A stretch of 64,000 bases of DNA from Jiella flava (GCF_017349315.1 NZ_JAFMPP010000008.1:124001-188000), one strand, 5' to 3'; positions 16,423 to 25,045 are shown, counted from the first letter of the stretch. Notes: generated by a model from the sequence alone, not told the origin. Program-made: numbers and translations.

Positions 16423-17410
16423 CGGTGCCGCAATGTTCGAAGTCGTCAAACCCGGTCTGTTGACCTCGGTGCAGGATCTCGGCCGACCGGGCTACTATCA
16501 TCTCGGTCTGCCGATCTCGGGGGCGATGGACCGCTTCGCGCTGATCGCCGCCAACCGGCTCGTCGGCAATCCCGACGGCGCCGCGGGGCTTGAGGCCGTC
16601 TTTCTCGGCCCGGTGCTGAAATTTGCTTGCGACACCACGATCGCCGTCACCGGGGCGGTGATGGCGCCGAAGGTGGACGGCGTCGAGCAGGAGCTGTGGA
16701 GCGCATTCGAGATCAAGGCGGGGCAGGAGCTCGCTTTTGGCACGCTGAAGGCCGGCGCCCGCATCTATATCGCGATCGCCGGCGGCGTCGATGTTCCGGA
16801 GGTGCACGGCTCGCGCTCGACCTACGCGCTCGGCGCGCTGGGCGGCTTCGAGGGCCGGCCGCTCAAAGCGGGCGATCAGGTCAAGATTGGGGCCGCCAGC
16901 GGTGCGGCGAAGCTTGGCGTGTCGATCCCCGAGGAGATCCGGCGGATCCAGCCGGCCTCCGGCGTGGTGCTGCGGGCGATGCCGGGCCTTTATTGGCATC
17001 GGATCACCGAAGAGTCGCAGGGATCCTTCTTCGAGGACAGCTGGAAGGTCGCGCCCGAGGCCGACCGCATCGGCTACCGCTTCCGGGGCGGGCGCAGCCT
17101 CGACTTCGTGCCGCGCAAGCAGCCTTTCGGCGCCGGCTCCGATCCGTCGAACATCGTCGACAGTTGTTACCCCTACGGCTCCATCCAGGTACCGGGCGGC
17201 ACCGAGCCGATCGTTCTGCACCGCGATGCGGTTTCGGGGGGCGGCTATTTCATGGTCGGCACGGTGATCTCCGCCGATATGGACCTGATCGGCCAGCTGC
17301 AGCCGCACCAGCCGGTCCGCTTCGAGTCGATCGACATGGACGGCGCACTCGCCGCCCGCCGTGACGAGAAGGGCCGCCTCGAAGCGCTCGGCGCCTTCCT
17401 CAGCGGTTGA
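16415..17410 (+). CDS. pxpC: 5-oxoprolinase subunit C (KipA / allophanate hydrolase subunit 2 family)
   Basis: 331-residue AHS2/KipA protein. The opening block FEVVKPGLLTSVQDLGRPGYYHLGLPISGAMDRFALIAANRLVGN is diagnostic; later blocks include IAGGVDVPEVHGSRSTYALGALGGFEGR and the C-terminal DSCYPYGSIQVPGGTEPIVL. The ATG at 16415 overlaps the pxpB stop and gives the conserved N terminus; the frame is open further upstream inside pxpB. It is the last structural gene of the accB-accC-pxpB-pxpC operon. Confidence 0.94.
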   Translation: MADGAAMFEVVKPGLLTSVQDLGRPGYYHLGLPISGAMDRFALIAANRLVGNPDGAAGLEAVFLGPVLKFACDTTIAVTGAVMAPKVDGVEQELWSAFEIKAGQELAFGTLKAGARIYIAIAGGVDVPEVHGSRSTYALGALGGFEGRPLKAGDQVKIGAASGAAKLGVSIPEEIRRIQPASGVVLRAMPGLYWHRITEESQGSFFEDSWKVAPEADRIGYRFRGGRSLDFVPRKQPFGAGSDPSNIVDSCYPYGSIQVPGGTEPIVLHRDAVSGGGYFMVGTVISADMDLIGQLQPHQPVRFESIDMDGALAARRDEKGRLEALGAFLSG

Positions 17411-17429
17411 CCCGCTCGTGAAATCCGCT

Positions 17430-17475
17430 TGCGGCCGCTGATCTCCCGGGTCGGGATATGATATCAGCGGCCGCA
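17430..17475 (+). promoter_or_regulatory. Perfect 13-bp inverted repeat ending at the GntR ribosome-binding site
   Basis: TGCGGCCGCTGAT at 17430-17442 is repeated in inverted form (ATCAGCGGCCGCA) at 17463-17475 with a 20-bp spacer. The right arm ends on the first base of AGGAGG, the Shine-Dalgarno of the GntR gene. It could act as a pxpC transcript terminator, an operator for GntR autoregulation (spacer and arm include ATGATATCA), or a translation-controlling hairpin. Confidence 0.55.
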
Positions 17476-17486
17476 GGAGGTTCGCT

Positions 17487-18212
17487 GTGGACAAACCCGA
17501 ATTTCGCTCTCTCAACGACCAGGCCTATGAGCGGATCAAGCAAGGGCTGATGGCGGCCACCTTCCGCCCAGGCCAGGTGCTGGTGATCCGCACGCTCGCG
17601 GCAGAATATGGCGTTTCGGCAACGCCGGTGCGCGAGGCCCTGCAGCGGCTTGTCGCAGAGCGTTTGCTGGTGATGCAGGCCAATCGCAGCATCGCCGTGC
17701 CGGAGCTGTCGCTCGACGCCTATCTCGAACTGCTGCGCATCCGCTGCGAGTTGGAAGGGCTGGCGGCCGAGCTGGCGGCAAGCCGGGCGGAGGCTGATGG
17801 ATTGCAGGGGCTCGCCGCGCTGATCGAGGCGATCGACGGGGTCGTCGCAAAGCAGGATCACGCCGAATATCGCCGGCTCAATCAGGCGTTCCACTTCGCT
17901 CTTTACGCCGAAGCGCGCTCGCCGCGTCTGAGCGGCATGATCCGCGATCTGTGGGGCCAGACCGGCCCTTACGTCTCCGAGCTCGTCGTTTCGGGGCGCT
18001 ACGGGTCACAGGCGAATGTTGCGCATAAGCGGATTTTGAGTGCGCTCCAGGTCGGCGACGGAATGGCGGCGCGTGCCGGCCTGATCGCCGATCTTGCCAG
18101 CGCCAGCGAATATATCCTGCCGTCTCTCCTCCGGATGGAAGCCGAGCGCCGCGAACGGCCACGCGTCTTTGCCGCAGCCGGCGGGGTTGCGGCGAAGGCG
18201 GAGCCGCGCTGA
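17487..18212 (+). CDS. GntR-family regulator with FCD ligand domain
   Basis: 241-residue regulator starting at a GTG six bases after a strong AGGAGG. Residues 8-75 form the winged helix (LNDQAYERIKQGLMAATFRPGQVLVIRTLAAEYGVSATPVREALQRLVAERLL), with the FadR-type SATPVREAL recognition helix. The rest is an all-helical FCD domain. It follows the pxp operon but is next to the divergent aminotransferase/kinase locus, which carries two ATGATATATCAT-like sites; either could be its target. Confidence 0.93.
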   Translation: MDKPEFRSLNDQAYERIKQGLMAATFRPGQVLVIRTLAAEYGVSATPVREALQRLVAERLLVMQANRSIAVPELSLDAYLELLRIRCELEGLAAELAASRAEADGLQGLAALIEAIDGVVAKQDHAEYRRLNQAFHFALYAEARSPRLSGMIRDLWGQTGPYVSELVVSGRYGSQANVAHKRILSALQVGDGMAARAGLIADLASASEYILPSLLRMEAERRERPRVFAAAGGVAAKAEPR

Positions 18213-18258
18213 CGGGGAAGCGTCACTTGCGCGTTTCCCCGCGCTTTCGCGATGCGGC

Positions 18259-19593
18259 TCAAGCGGTTGCGGCCAGCGCCTCTTTCATCACCGCGACGAA
18301 GTGGTCGGCATGGTCCTTGGTGAAGATCAGCGGCGGGCGGATTTTCAGGCTGTTGTGGAAGCGGCCGGTGACGCTGATCAACACGCCGCGATCGCGCATG
18401 GCGTTGACCACCTTGCCGGCGCGGACGCGATCTGGCGCCTTTGACGCCCGGTCGGTGACGAATTCGGCACCGATGAACAGGCCCGCGCCGCGCACGTCGC
18501 CGAGCGCCTCGCAGTCACCCGCAAGGGCGCGGATGCCTTCGGCCAAATAGGCGCCGACCGACTGGCAGTTGGCCATCAGCCTCTCCTCCTCGATCGTCCG
18601 CAGCACCGCCATCGCCGCCGCGCAGGACACCGCATTGCCGCCGAAGGTGTTGAAATAGCGGGCCATGCGGCCGAACTCGTCGCATACTTCCGGGCGCATC
18701 ACGACGGCCGAAACCGGGTGGCCGTTGCCCATCGGCTTGCCAAGGGTGGCGAGATCCGGAACGATGCCGTGGCGCTGAAAACCCCACATCGCCTCGCCGG
18801 TGCGGGCAAAACCCGGCTGCACCTCGTCGGCGATGAACAGGCCGCCGGCGGCATGGATCGCCTCGACGGCTCCGGCGAGAAAGCCTTTCGGCTCGGGGAG
18901 CACGCCGTCGCTGGAAAACAGCGTGTCGGCGATCAGCACGGCCGGTTTGATGCCGTGACGCTTCAGATCGGCGATCGCCGCTTCAACGTTCCGCTTGAAG
19001 GTCGCTGCCACATCGCTGTCGCTGGCGTGATAAGCCGCCGGCGCCGCAATAGTGCGCACATGGGCGCCGAGATCGACCGCCGGCCCGAGCGAGGGCGAGA
19101 AGGCGGCGACGGTCTCGGTGATGCCGTGATAGGCGTTTTCGGTGACGATGATGCCGGTGCCGCCGGTATAGGCCTTGGCGATGCGCACCGCCAGATCGTT
19201 GGCCTCGCTGCCGGTGCAGGCGAACATCACCTGGCTGAGCTCGTTCGGAAAGGTCGCGACCAACTGCTCGGCATAGTCGAGGATGAGGTCGTGCATGTAG
19301 CGCGTGTTGGTGGCGAGGATGCCGACCTGCTCGCGGATCGCCGCGACGATGCGGGGATGGCAATGGCCGAGCGAGGTGACGTTGTTATAGGCGTCGAGAT
19401 AGGCGCGGCCGGCCTGATCATAAAGCCAGACGCCTTCGCCGCGCACCAGATGCAGCGGCGTCTCGTACATCAGCCGATAGGCCGGCCCGAGGACATTGGC
19501 GCGCCGCGCGACCATCGCCTCTTCGTGCTCGGAGAGATTCCCTTGGCCTGCGACGAAGGCGTTCGGCATTGAAAGGTCGGGGGCAGCGCTCAC
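18259..19593 (-). CDS. Class-III PLP enzyme (aminotransferase or phospho-lyase type)
   Basis: 444-residue fold-type-I PLP protein. The Schiff-base lysine is K286 in TLGKPMGNGHP, and the cofactor aspartate lies in GGLFIADEVQPGF. The GKPMGNGHPV context and early block YNNVTSLGHCHPRIVAAI resemble the AGXT2L family, which includes phosphoethanolamine and 5-phosphohydroxylysine phospho-lyases, alongside true aminotransferases. It is divergent from an APH-fold kinase that resembles hydroxylysine kinase. Together they suggest phosphorylation of a hydroxy-amino compound followed by elimination of phosphate and ammonia. Annotation pipelines would call it simply an aspartate aminotransferase family protein. 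Confidence 0.85.
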   Translation of the reverse strand: MSAAPDLSMPNAFVAGQGNLSEHEEAMVARRANVLGPAYRLMYETPLHLVRGEGVWLYDQAGRAYLDAYNNVTSLGHCHPRIVAAIREQVGILATNTRYMHDLILDYAEQLVATFPNELSQVMFACTGSEANDLAVRIAKAYTGGTGIIVTENAYHGITETVAAFSPSLGPAVDLGAHVRTIAAPAAYHASDSDVAATFKRNVEAAIADLKRHGIKPAVLIADTLFSSDGVLPEPKGFLAGAVEAIHAAGGLFIADEVQPGFARTGEAMWGFQRHGIVPDLATLGKPMGNGHPVSAVVMRPEVCDEFGRMARYFNTFGGNAVSCAAAMAVLRTIEEERLMANCQSVGAYLAEGIRALAGDCEALGDVRGAGLFIGAEFVTDRASKAPDRVRAGKVVNAMRDRGVLISVTGRFHNSLKIRPPLIFTKDHADHFVAVMKEALAATA

Positions 19594-19820
19594 GGGATCG
19601 GTCTTTCTGTCTGATAATGGACGTGTCGACGGATGGGCGCGTCAACAACCGCATGGCAGGCTTGGCCGGCTGATCGCGGCTGCGCCGCCATCCGGCCTCG
19701 GACGCTTGAAGTCTGGCCTCCTCGATGCCGCGGCCACGCTGCCCACGACGCTGGAAAGCCGATTTCGATGACGATCGCACGACCGCAAGAGGGCCATCTT
19801 GTCATAGCACGGGTGAAATG

Positions 19821-19832
19821 ATCATATATCAT
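19821..19832. promoter_or_regulatory. Operator-like site 1 (ATCATATATCAT)
   Basis: Differs by one base from the perfect palindrome ATGATATATCAT found 96 bp further on. Both lie in the 534-bp region between the divergent PLP enzyme and kinase genes. The symmetry and AT-rich centre suit GntR/FCD regulators; one such regulator is encoded at 17487. Confidence 0.5.
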
Positions 19833-19916
19833 GAGGCCGCATTTTTCCAGCTAATAAGCAAAACTGCGAGGCACGACACGCATTTTTCCGGTGGTTCTGT
19901 TTCTCTAGAACGCAAG

Positions 19917-19928
19917 ATGATATATCAT
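19917..19928. promoter_or_regulatory. Operator-like site 2 (perfect ATGATATATCAT)
   Basis: Perfect 12-bp palindrome, about 200 bp before the kinase start and 320 bp before the PLP-enzyme start on the other strand. With the site at 19821 it forms a matched pair, 96 bp centre to centre. The rest of 19594-20127 shows no supported gene. Confidence 0.55.
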
Positions 19929-20127
19929 TTGTCTGCCGTCGTTCGGCGTGGTCAAGACATGATGGTCGCCGTCGACGCGACCTGTGACATTTTTTCGGCC
20001 CGGGATCTTATCGCTGTGAGATCGAAGCGGCTCGGTACGGCGCGTGTCGCCGGAGCCGGCAGCGCGCAGGCAGCATGGCGGTCAACGCGCTCAGCCCGCG
20101 ACCAGACAGGCGAAGGACAAGCCACGG

Positions 20128-21186
20128 ATGACGATCATGACCGAGACCGACGACGCGCCGGCCGCGTTCCGGGCGTCGACACCGCCGTTTTCGGCCGGCG
20201 AGGCCGAGACCATTCTGCAGCGGTTCTACGGTCTTGCCGGCCAGGTCTTTGTCATGGCGAGCGAGCGCGATCTGACGCTTGGCGTGACCGCCGAGACCGG
20301 CGAGCGCTATGTCTTGAAGATTGCCAATGCGGCGGAGGATCAGGCGGTGATCCGCTTTCAGGATGCCGCGCTCGTCCATCTCGCTACGGTCGCGCCGAAC
20401 TTGCCGGTGTCGCGCCTCGTGCCGACCCTGACCGGCGAGGCCGAGGTCTTGGTCGAGGCCGAGGGGCTGCCCCATCTGGTCCGGCTGTTGACCTTTCTGC
20501 CCGGGCGGCCGCTTTCGGAGGTGCTGAGGCGTGAACCGCAGATGGCGTCGATCGGCAGCCTGCTCGGCGGCGTGTCGAGGGCCTTTGAGAGTTTTGCCTA
20601 TCCCGTTCCCGAGCAGGAAATCCTGTGGGACATGCAGCACGCCGCGAAATTGCGTCGGCTGACGGGAAGCATCGCCGATCCGGCGCTGCGGGCACCGGTC
20701 GAGGCGATCCTCGACCGGTTTGCCGGCGAGATCGTGCCGCGGCAGAAACACTTCCGCCGTCAGATCATCCATAACGACTTCAATCCCTCGAATCTTCTCG
20801 TCGCCGAGGGCGACGACGATTGCATCGCCGGTATTCTCGATTTCGGGGATATGGTGGAGGCACCGCGGATCTTCGACGTCGCGGTGGCCTGCTCCTATCA
20901 GGTGCCGGCCGAAGGGCCGCCGCTCGGCCTCGTCGCGACACTATTGGCCGCCTGTCATCCGGTGCATCCGCTAGACGCGGGCGAGATCGAGGATTTGTTC
21001 GACCTGATCAGCGTTCGTCACGCGATGACGATCACGATCGGCGAATGGCGCGCCCGCCGCCAGCCGGCCAATGCCGCCTATATCCTGCGCAATCATCCGA
21101 CCGCCGCCCGCGCCATCGCGCGCTTTGCCGATCTTGATCGCCGCGCGGCGACCGAAACGCTCCAGCGTGCCTGCGATTTCGCTTGA
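20128..21186 (+). CDS. APH-fold kinase, hydroxylysine kinase-like
   Basis: 352-residue aminoglycoside-phosphotransferase-fold protein. The catalytic loop is HNDFNPSN at residues 215-222 (D217 the likely base) and the metal-binding aspartate is D238 in GILDFGDM. The N-lobe has GVTAETGERYVLKIAN with the ATP-contact lysine. The lack of resistance-type features and the pairing with a class-III PLP enzyme suggest a metabolic kinase of the HYKK/homoserine-kinase-II type, acting on hydroxylysine or a similar amino alcohol. ATG at 20128 has AAGGA upstream; a second ATG three codons later is possible. Confidence 0.82.
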   Translation: MTIMTETDDAPAAFRASTPPFSAGEAETILQRFYGLAGQVFVMASERDLTLGVTAETGERYVLKIANAAEDQAVIRFQDAALVHLATVAPNLPVSRLVPTLTGEAEVLVEAEGLPHLVRLLTFLPGRPLSEVLRREPQMASIGSLLGGVSRAFESFAYPVPEQEILWDMQHAAKLRRLTGSIADPALRAPVEAILDRFAGEIVPRQKHFRRQIIHNDFNPSNLLVAEGDDDCIAGILDFGDMVEAPRIFDVAVACSYQVPAEGPPLGLVATLLAACHPVHPLDAGEIEDLFDLISVRHAMTITIGEWRARRQPANAAYILRNHPTAARAIARFADLDRRAATETLQRACDFA

Positions 21187-21322
21187 GACGGCCATGGCGC
21201 GTCGTCGCGCCCCATCCGCCGGGCTGCTTTCGCCGCCTTTCCCTTTCGTCAAGCGGCTCCCGTTTGGCGTCCTTTGGTATAAGCTCGTCGCATCGGGCTG
21301 GCGGGGATTCGAGCGAGACGGT

Positions 21323-22357
21323 TTGGACGGACAGCAGGGACGGCGCCATCGCCGCAACCGGCAGAGCGTGAAGATGAGCGACGTCGCGGCTGAGGCCGGC
21401 GTGTCGCCCTCGACCGTCTCCCTGTTTCTGCGCAGGCCCACAGCCGTCTCGGCCAAGACCGGCGCGGCGATCGCGCGAGTGATCGAACGGCTCGGCTATG
21501 TTCCGAACCTTATGGCCGGCGGGCTCGCCGCGGCGCGCTCGCGGGTTGTCGGGGTGATCGTGCCGTCGATGCGCAACGCCTTTTTCGCGCAGACCGTCTC
21601 TTCCCTGCAGACATTGTTGGCGCAGCACGGCTTTCAGGTGATGATCGCCAGTGCCGATTATGACGATCAGAGCGAGCTTGCGCTGGTCCAGGCCTATCTT
21701 TCCTGGTCACCTTCGGCGCTGGTGCTGACCGGCTTCCACCACGCCGTCATGACGCGCGACCTCTTGCACTCGGCCGCCTGTCCGGTGGTCGAGATGTGGG
21801 AACATGGCGATCATCCGCTCGATCTGTCGGTTGGGTTTTCGCATATCGAGGCCGGCCGGGCGGCGGCCCGCCATCTCGTGCGGCGGGGCCGGCGACAACT
21901 GGCGTTCCTCGGCGCGCGCATGCAGGAGGATCGCCGGGCGATGCAGCGGGCGCGCGGCTTTGCCGAGGAAGTCGCGCAAGCGGGCGGAACGGTGGAGATC
22001 GTCAATCATCCGCGCCCGGCCAGTGCCGAAACGGCGGCCGGCCTCGTCGGGATGGCGCTCGCCAAACGGCCGGGCATCGAGGGCGTTGCCACCTCCAACG
22101 ACACGCTGGGACTCGGCGTGCTGTTCGAATGCGCCCGTCGCGGCATCGATGTGCCCGGCGATCTCGCAATCATCGGCTTCGGCGATCTGGAATTTTCCGG
22201 TTTCACCAATCCGTCGCTCTCGACCATTCGGCCGTTCGGCGACGTCATCGGCGAGGAGATCGCCCGGCTGCTTCTTGCCTGTTTCGAGACCGGCGAGCGC
22301 CCGGCAAATCGGGCGGTCGACACCGGCTTTGTGGTGGTCGAGCGCGGCAGCAGTTAG
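21323..22357 (+). CDS. LacI-family transcriptional regulator
   Basis: LacI/GalR regulator, about 344 aa. The DNA-binding head is VKMSDVAAEAGVSPSTVSLFLRRPTAVSAKTGAAIARVIERLGYVPNLMAGGLA, with the hinge helix at its end; a sugar-binding-protein-like core follows and ends IIGFGDLEFSGFTNPSLSTIRPFG. The start is uncertain: TTG at 21323 keeps a basic leader, while GTG 21368 or ATG 21374 give the minimal head; none has a strong ribosome site. Probable targets are the two TAGCGCTA-centred palindromes between the dehydratase and transporter genes 3-4 kb away. Confidence 0.9.
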   Translation: MDGQQGRRHRRNRQSVKMSDVAAEAGVSPSTVSLFLRRPTAVSAKTGAAIARVIERLGYVPNLMAGGLAAARSRVVGVIVPSMRNAFFAQTVSSLQTLLAQHGFQVMIASADYDDQSELALVQAYLSWSPSALVLTGFHHAVMTRDLLHSAACPVVEMWEHGDHPLDLSVGFSHIEAGRAAARHLVRRGRRQLAFLGARMQEDRRAMQRARGFAEEVAQAGGTVEIVNHPRPASAETAAGLVGMALAKRPGIEGVATSNDTLGLGVLFECARRGIDVPGDLAIIGFGDLEFSGFTNPSLSTIRPFGDVIGEEIARLLLACFETGERPANRAVDTGFVVVERGSS

Positions 22358-22452
22358 AGCGCCCTGCGTCCGACCGGACGCAGGGCGCTCTAACCCTTTG
22401 AATCGACGCATCGTGCTTTGCCGAAAATCGATTCCGATTGTCTCGCCGATGC
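22354..22452 (+). repeat. Interspersed intergenic repeat, family A, copy 2, with strong hairpin
   Basis: Begins with a perfect 19-bp stem, TTAGAGCGCCCTGCGTCCG at 22354-22372 against 22375-22393, with a 2-base loop; the LacI stop codon is inside the left arm. It continues with ACGCATCGTGCTTTGCCGA and ends CCGATGC. It is nearly the reverse complement of 51471-51568. The hairpin could end transcription from both the LacI and aldolase genes, although no T-run follows. Confidence 0.75.
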
Positions 22453-22492
22453 CGTGGCGATCAGCGGCGTCGCCAGGCGCGGGCGAGGGGGC

Positions 22493-23305
22493 TCAATAGG
22501 CCGAGGTGACCGTGCTCGTCGCCGCGTTGCCGTCGCCGCGAAGATCCGCCAGCCAGTCCCGGGCGCGGCCGGTCATCATCGCGATGTCCGAGGCCATGGC
22601 GGAAAAGCTGTAGCCATAATCGAGGAAGGCCGATACCATCTGCGGATTGGGCCCGACGATGCCGATCGGCTTGCCGAGCCGGTCGGCCTGATCGGCCGCT
22701 GATTGGATCAGCGCCTGCACTTCCGGGTGGCCGAGATCACCGATATGTCCCATCGCCGCCGAGAGGTCGCCGGGGCCGATGAATAGCGCGTCGACGCCCG
22801 GCACGCTGGCGATGTCGGTAAGGCGTTCGACCGCCTCCGGTGTCTCCAACTGGACGATGACGAAAGTCTCGTCATTGGCGCGTTTGAGATAATCGGGCGC
22901 GGCGCCATAGCGTGAACCCCGCTGGATCGCCGCGACGCCGCGATGGCCGAGCGGCGGATATTTCGCGGCGGCAACGGCGGCTCTGGCTTCGTCTGCGGTC
23001 TGCACGAAAGGCACCATGATCGTCGCCGCGCCCGCATCGAGCACCCGTTTGGTGATCACCAGATCGTTCCATGCCATGCGCACGACCGGCACCGCCGGGG
23101 TGCAGCCGACGGCGCGCAAAATGTCGGTCAGCTGCGGCACGTCGACCGGCACATGTTCCATGTCGACGACGACGAAATCGAAACCGGCATGGCCGATCGC
23201 TTCCGAGGGGCCGGGCGCGGCCGACATCAGCCAAGTTCCAAGGGGCTTGACGCTACGGGATTGAGCAAGGAGTTTACGAAAGGGATTTGAAATATCGATC
23301 GACAT
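22493..23305 (-). CDS. HpcH/HpaI-family class II aldolase
   Basis: 270-residue TIM-barrel aldolase, close to the 256-267 of HpaI and GarL. Conserved blocks are GFDFVVVDMEHVPVD, the metal-ligand segment VIVQLETPEAVE, and VDALFIGPGDLSAAMG. This family splits 2-keto-3-deoxy sugar acids or 4-hydroxy-2-oxo acids to pyruvate plus an aldehyde with a divalent metal. It follows an IlvD/Edd dehydratase by 9 bp, so the likely substrate is the 2-keto-3-deoxy acid made by that enzyme. Confidence 0.92.
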   Translation of the reverse strand: MSIDISNPFRKLLAQSRSVKPLGTWLMSAAPGPSEAIGHAGFDFVVVDMEHVPVDVPQLTDILRAVGCTPAVPVVRMAWNDLVITKRVLDAGAATIMVPFVQTADEARAAVAAAKYPPLGHRGVAAIQRGSRYGAAPDYLKRANDETFVIVQLETPEAVERLTDIASVPGVDALFIGPGDLSAAMGHIGDLGHPEVQALIQSAADQADRLGKPIGIVGPNPQMVSAFLDYGYSFSAMASDIAMMTGRARDWLADLRGDGNAATSTVTSAY

Positions 23306-23314
23306 TGAAAATCC

Positions 23315-25045
23315 TTAGAAAATTTCGGGTTCCGGTAAGTCGCGCACGCCCGCCAGAAAATCAAAGTCACAGCCTTGATCCGCCTGACTGACGTGACGCT
23401 GATAGAGCGCCGTGAATGAGGTCTCGAAGAGAGGCTTGTCGTGGCGCGGTTCGCCGCGCCGCCGATCGAGTTCCTCCGCTGACACCTTCATGTCGATCCG
23501 ACCTGCCGAAACGTCAAGTGCGACGGTGTCACCGGTGCGCAGCAGCGACAATGGGCCGCCGACGGCCGCTTCAGGCGCGACATGCAGGACGCAGGTGCCG
23601 TAATGGGTGCCGCTCATCCGACCGTCGCAGATGCGCACGAGATCCTTGACGCCCTGCATGAGCAGCTTCTTCGGGATCGGCAGATTGCCCCATTCGGGCA
23701 TGCCGGGGGCGCCGACCGGACCGGCGTTGCGCAGGACGAGGACGGTGTCTTCGCTGACGTCGAGATCGGGGTCGTCAATCGCCTTCATCATTGCGGACGG
23801 ATGGTCGAAGACCAGCGCCGGGCCTTCGTGCTTGAGGAATTTCGGGCTCGCGGCGGAGGATTTGATGATCGCGCCGTTGGGAGCAAGATTGCCCTTCAAA
23901 AGGACGAGGCTGCAGCCACGCTCCAGTGGCACGACGGGATTGTCGAGATTGCGGATCATCGTGTCGTCGAAGCATTCGGCGCCGGCGATCGCCTCGCCGA
24001 GGCTGCAGCCTTCGACGGTGCGCGCGTCGAGGGCGAGATGATCCTTGACCTTGGCCAGCAATGCCTTCAACCCGCCGGCGAAATAGAAATCCTCCATCAA
24101 ACCGTTGCCGGACGGAAAGAGGTTGGCGAGCACCGGAATCTTCGCCGCGACCGCTGCCATCTCTTCCAGTGTCAGCGAAATGCCGGCGCGGCCGGCCAGG
24201 GCGATCAGGTGGATGGCGGCGTTAGTCGAGCCGCCGAGCGCCATATAGGTGACGAGCGCGTTCTTGAAGCTGTCGGCGGACAACACGTCACGGGGGTTCA
24301 GATCCTCATAGACCATCGCCACGGCGCGCTCGCCGCACAGCGAGGCCATGCGCGGATGACCCGAATCGACCGCCGGAATCGACGAGGCGCCGGTCAGCGT
24401 CAGTCCCATGGCGTCGACGATCGAGGTCATGGTCGAGGCGGTGCCCATGGTGTTGCAGGTGCCGGCCGAGCGCGTCATCCGGCTTTCGAGGTCGATCCAG
24501 TCATCTTCGGTGATCTCGCCGCGCCGCAATTGGTCGAAATAGGTCTTGGTATGGGTGCCGGCGCCGGTGACGGTGCCGCGCCAGCGGCCGGTCGACATCG
24601 GCCCGGCGGGGCAGTAGATCGCCGGGACATTCATCGAGATCGCGCCCATCAAAAGGCCCGGTGTCGACTTATCGCAGCCGCCGAGCAGCACGCAGCCGTC
24701 GATCGGATGGGAGCGCAGGATCTCCTCGACCTCCATGGCCAGGAAGTTGCGGTAGAGCATGGTGGTCGGCTTGACCATGACCTCGCCGACCGACAGCGCC
24801 GGCAGCTCAACCGGATAGCCGCCGGCCTGCCAGACGCCGCGCTTCACGGCCTCGGCGCGATCACGCAGATGGCTGTGGCAGGGGCTCATCTCGCTCCAGG
24901 TGTTGAGGATGCCGATGACCGGCTTGCCCATAAACTCCTCGCGCCGCATGCCCATCTGCTGGGTGCGCTGGCGATGGGCAAAGCCACGGATGTCCGACGA
25001 GGCGAACCACCGTTGGCTGCGAAGTTCTGAGACCTTTCGGGTCAT
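23315..25045 (-). CDS. IlvD/Edd-family sugar-acid dehydratase
   Basis: 576-residue dehydratase whose length and three Fe-S cysteines (C56 in EMSPCHSH, C124 in LGGCDKSTPG, C197 in SAGTCNTMGTASTM) match sugar-acid dehydratases such as L-arabinonate dehydratase more than branched-chain IlvD. It removes water from an aldonate to give a 2-keto-3-deoxy acid. It is the first gene of a two-gene operon with the HpcH/HpaI aldolase and is divergent from the TctCBA importer. Exact sugar acid unknown. Confidence 0.9.
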   Translation of the reverse strand: MTRKVSELRSQRWFASSDIRGFAHRQRTQQMGMRREEFMGKPVIGILNTWSEMSPCHSHLRDRAEAVKRGVWQAGGYPVELPALSVGEVMVKPTTMLYRNFLAMEVEEILRSHPIDGCVLLGGCDKSTPGLLMGAISMNVPAIYCPAGPMSTGRWRGTVTGAGTHTKTYFDQLRRGEITEDDWIDLESRMTRSAGTCNTMGTASTMTSIVDAMGLTLTGASSIPAVDSGHPRMASLCGERAVAMVYEDLNPRDVLSADSFKNALVTYMALGGSTNAAIHLIALAGRAGISLTLEEMAAVAAKIPVLANLFPSGNGLMEDFYFAGGLKALLAKVKDHLALDARTVEGCSLGEAIAGAECFDDTMIRNLDNPVVPLERGCSLVLLKGNLAPNGAIIKSSAASPKFLKHEGPALVFDHPSAMMKAIDDPDLDVSEDTVLVLRNAGPVGAPGMPEWGNLPIPKKLLMQGVKDLVRICDGRMSGTHYGTCVLHVAPEAAVGGPLSLLRTGDTVALDVSAGRIDMKVSAEELDRRRGEPRHDKPLFETSFTALYQRHVSQADQGCDFDFLAGVRDLPEPEIF

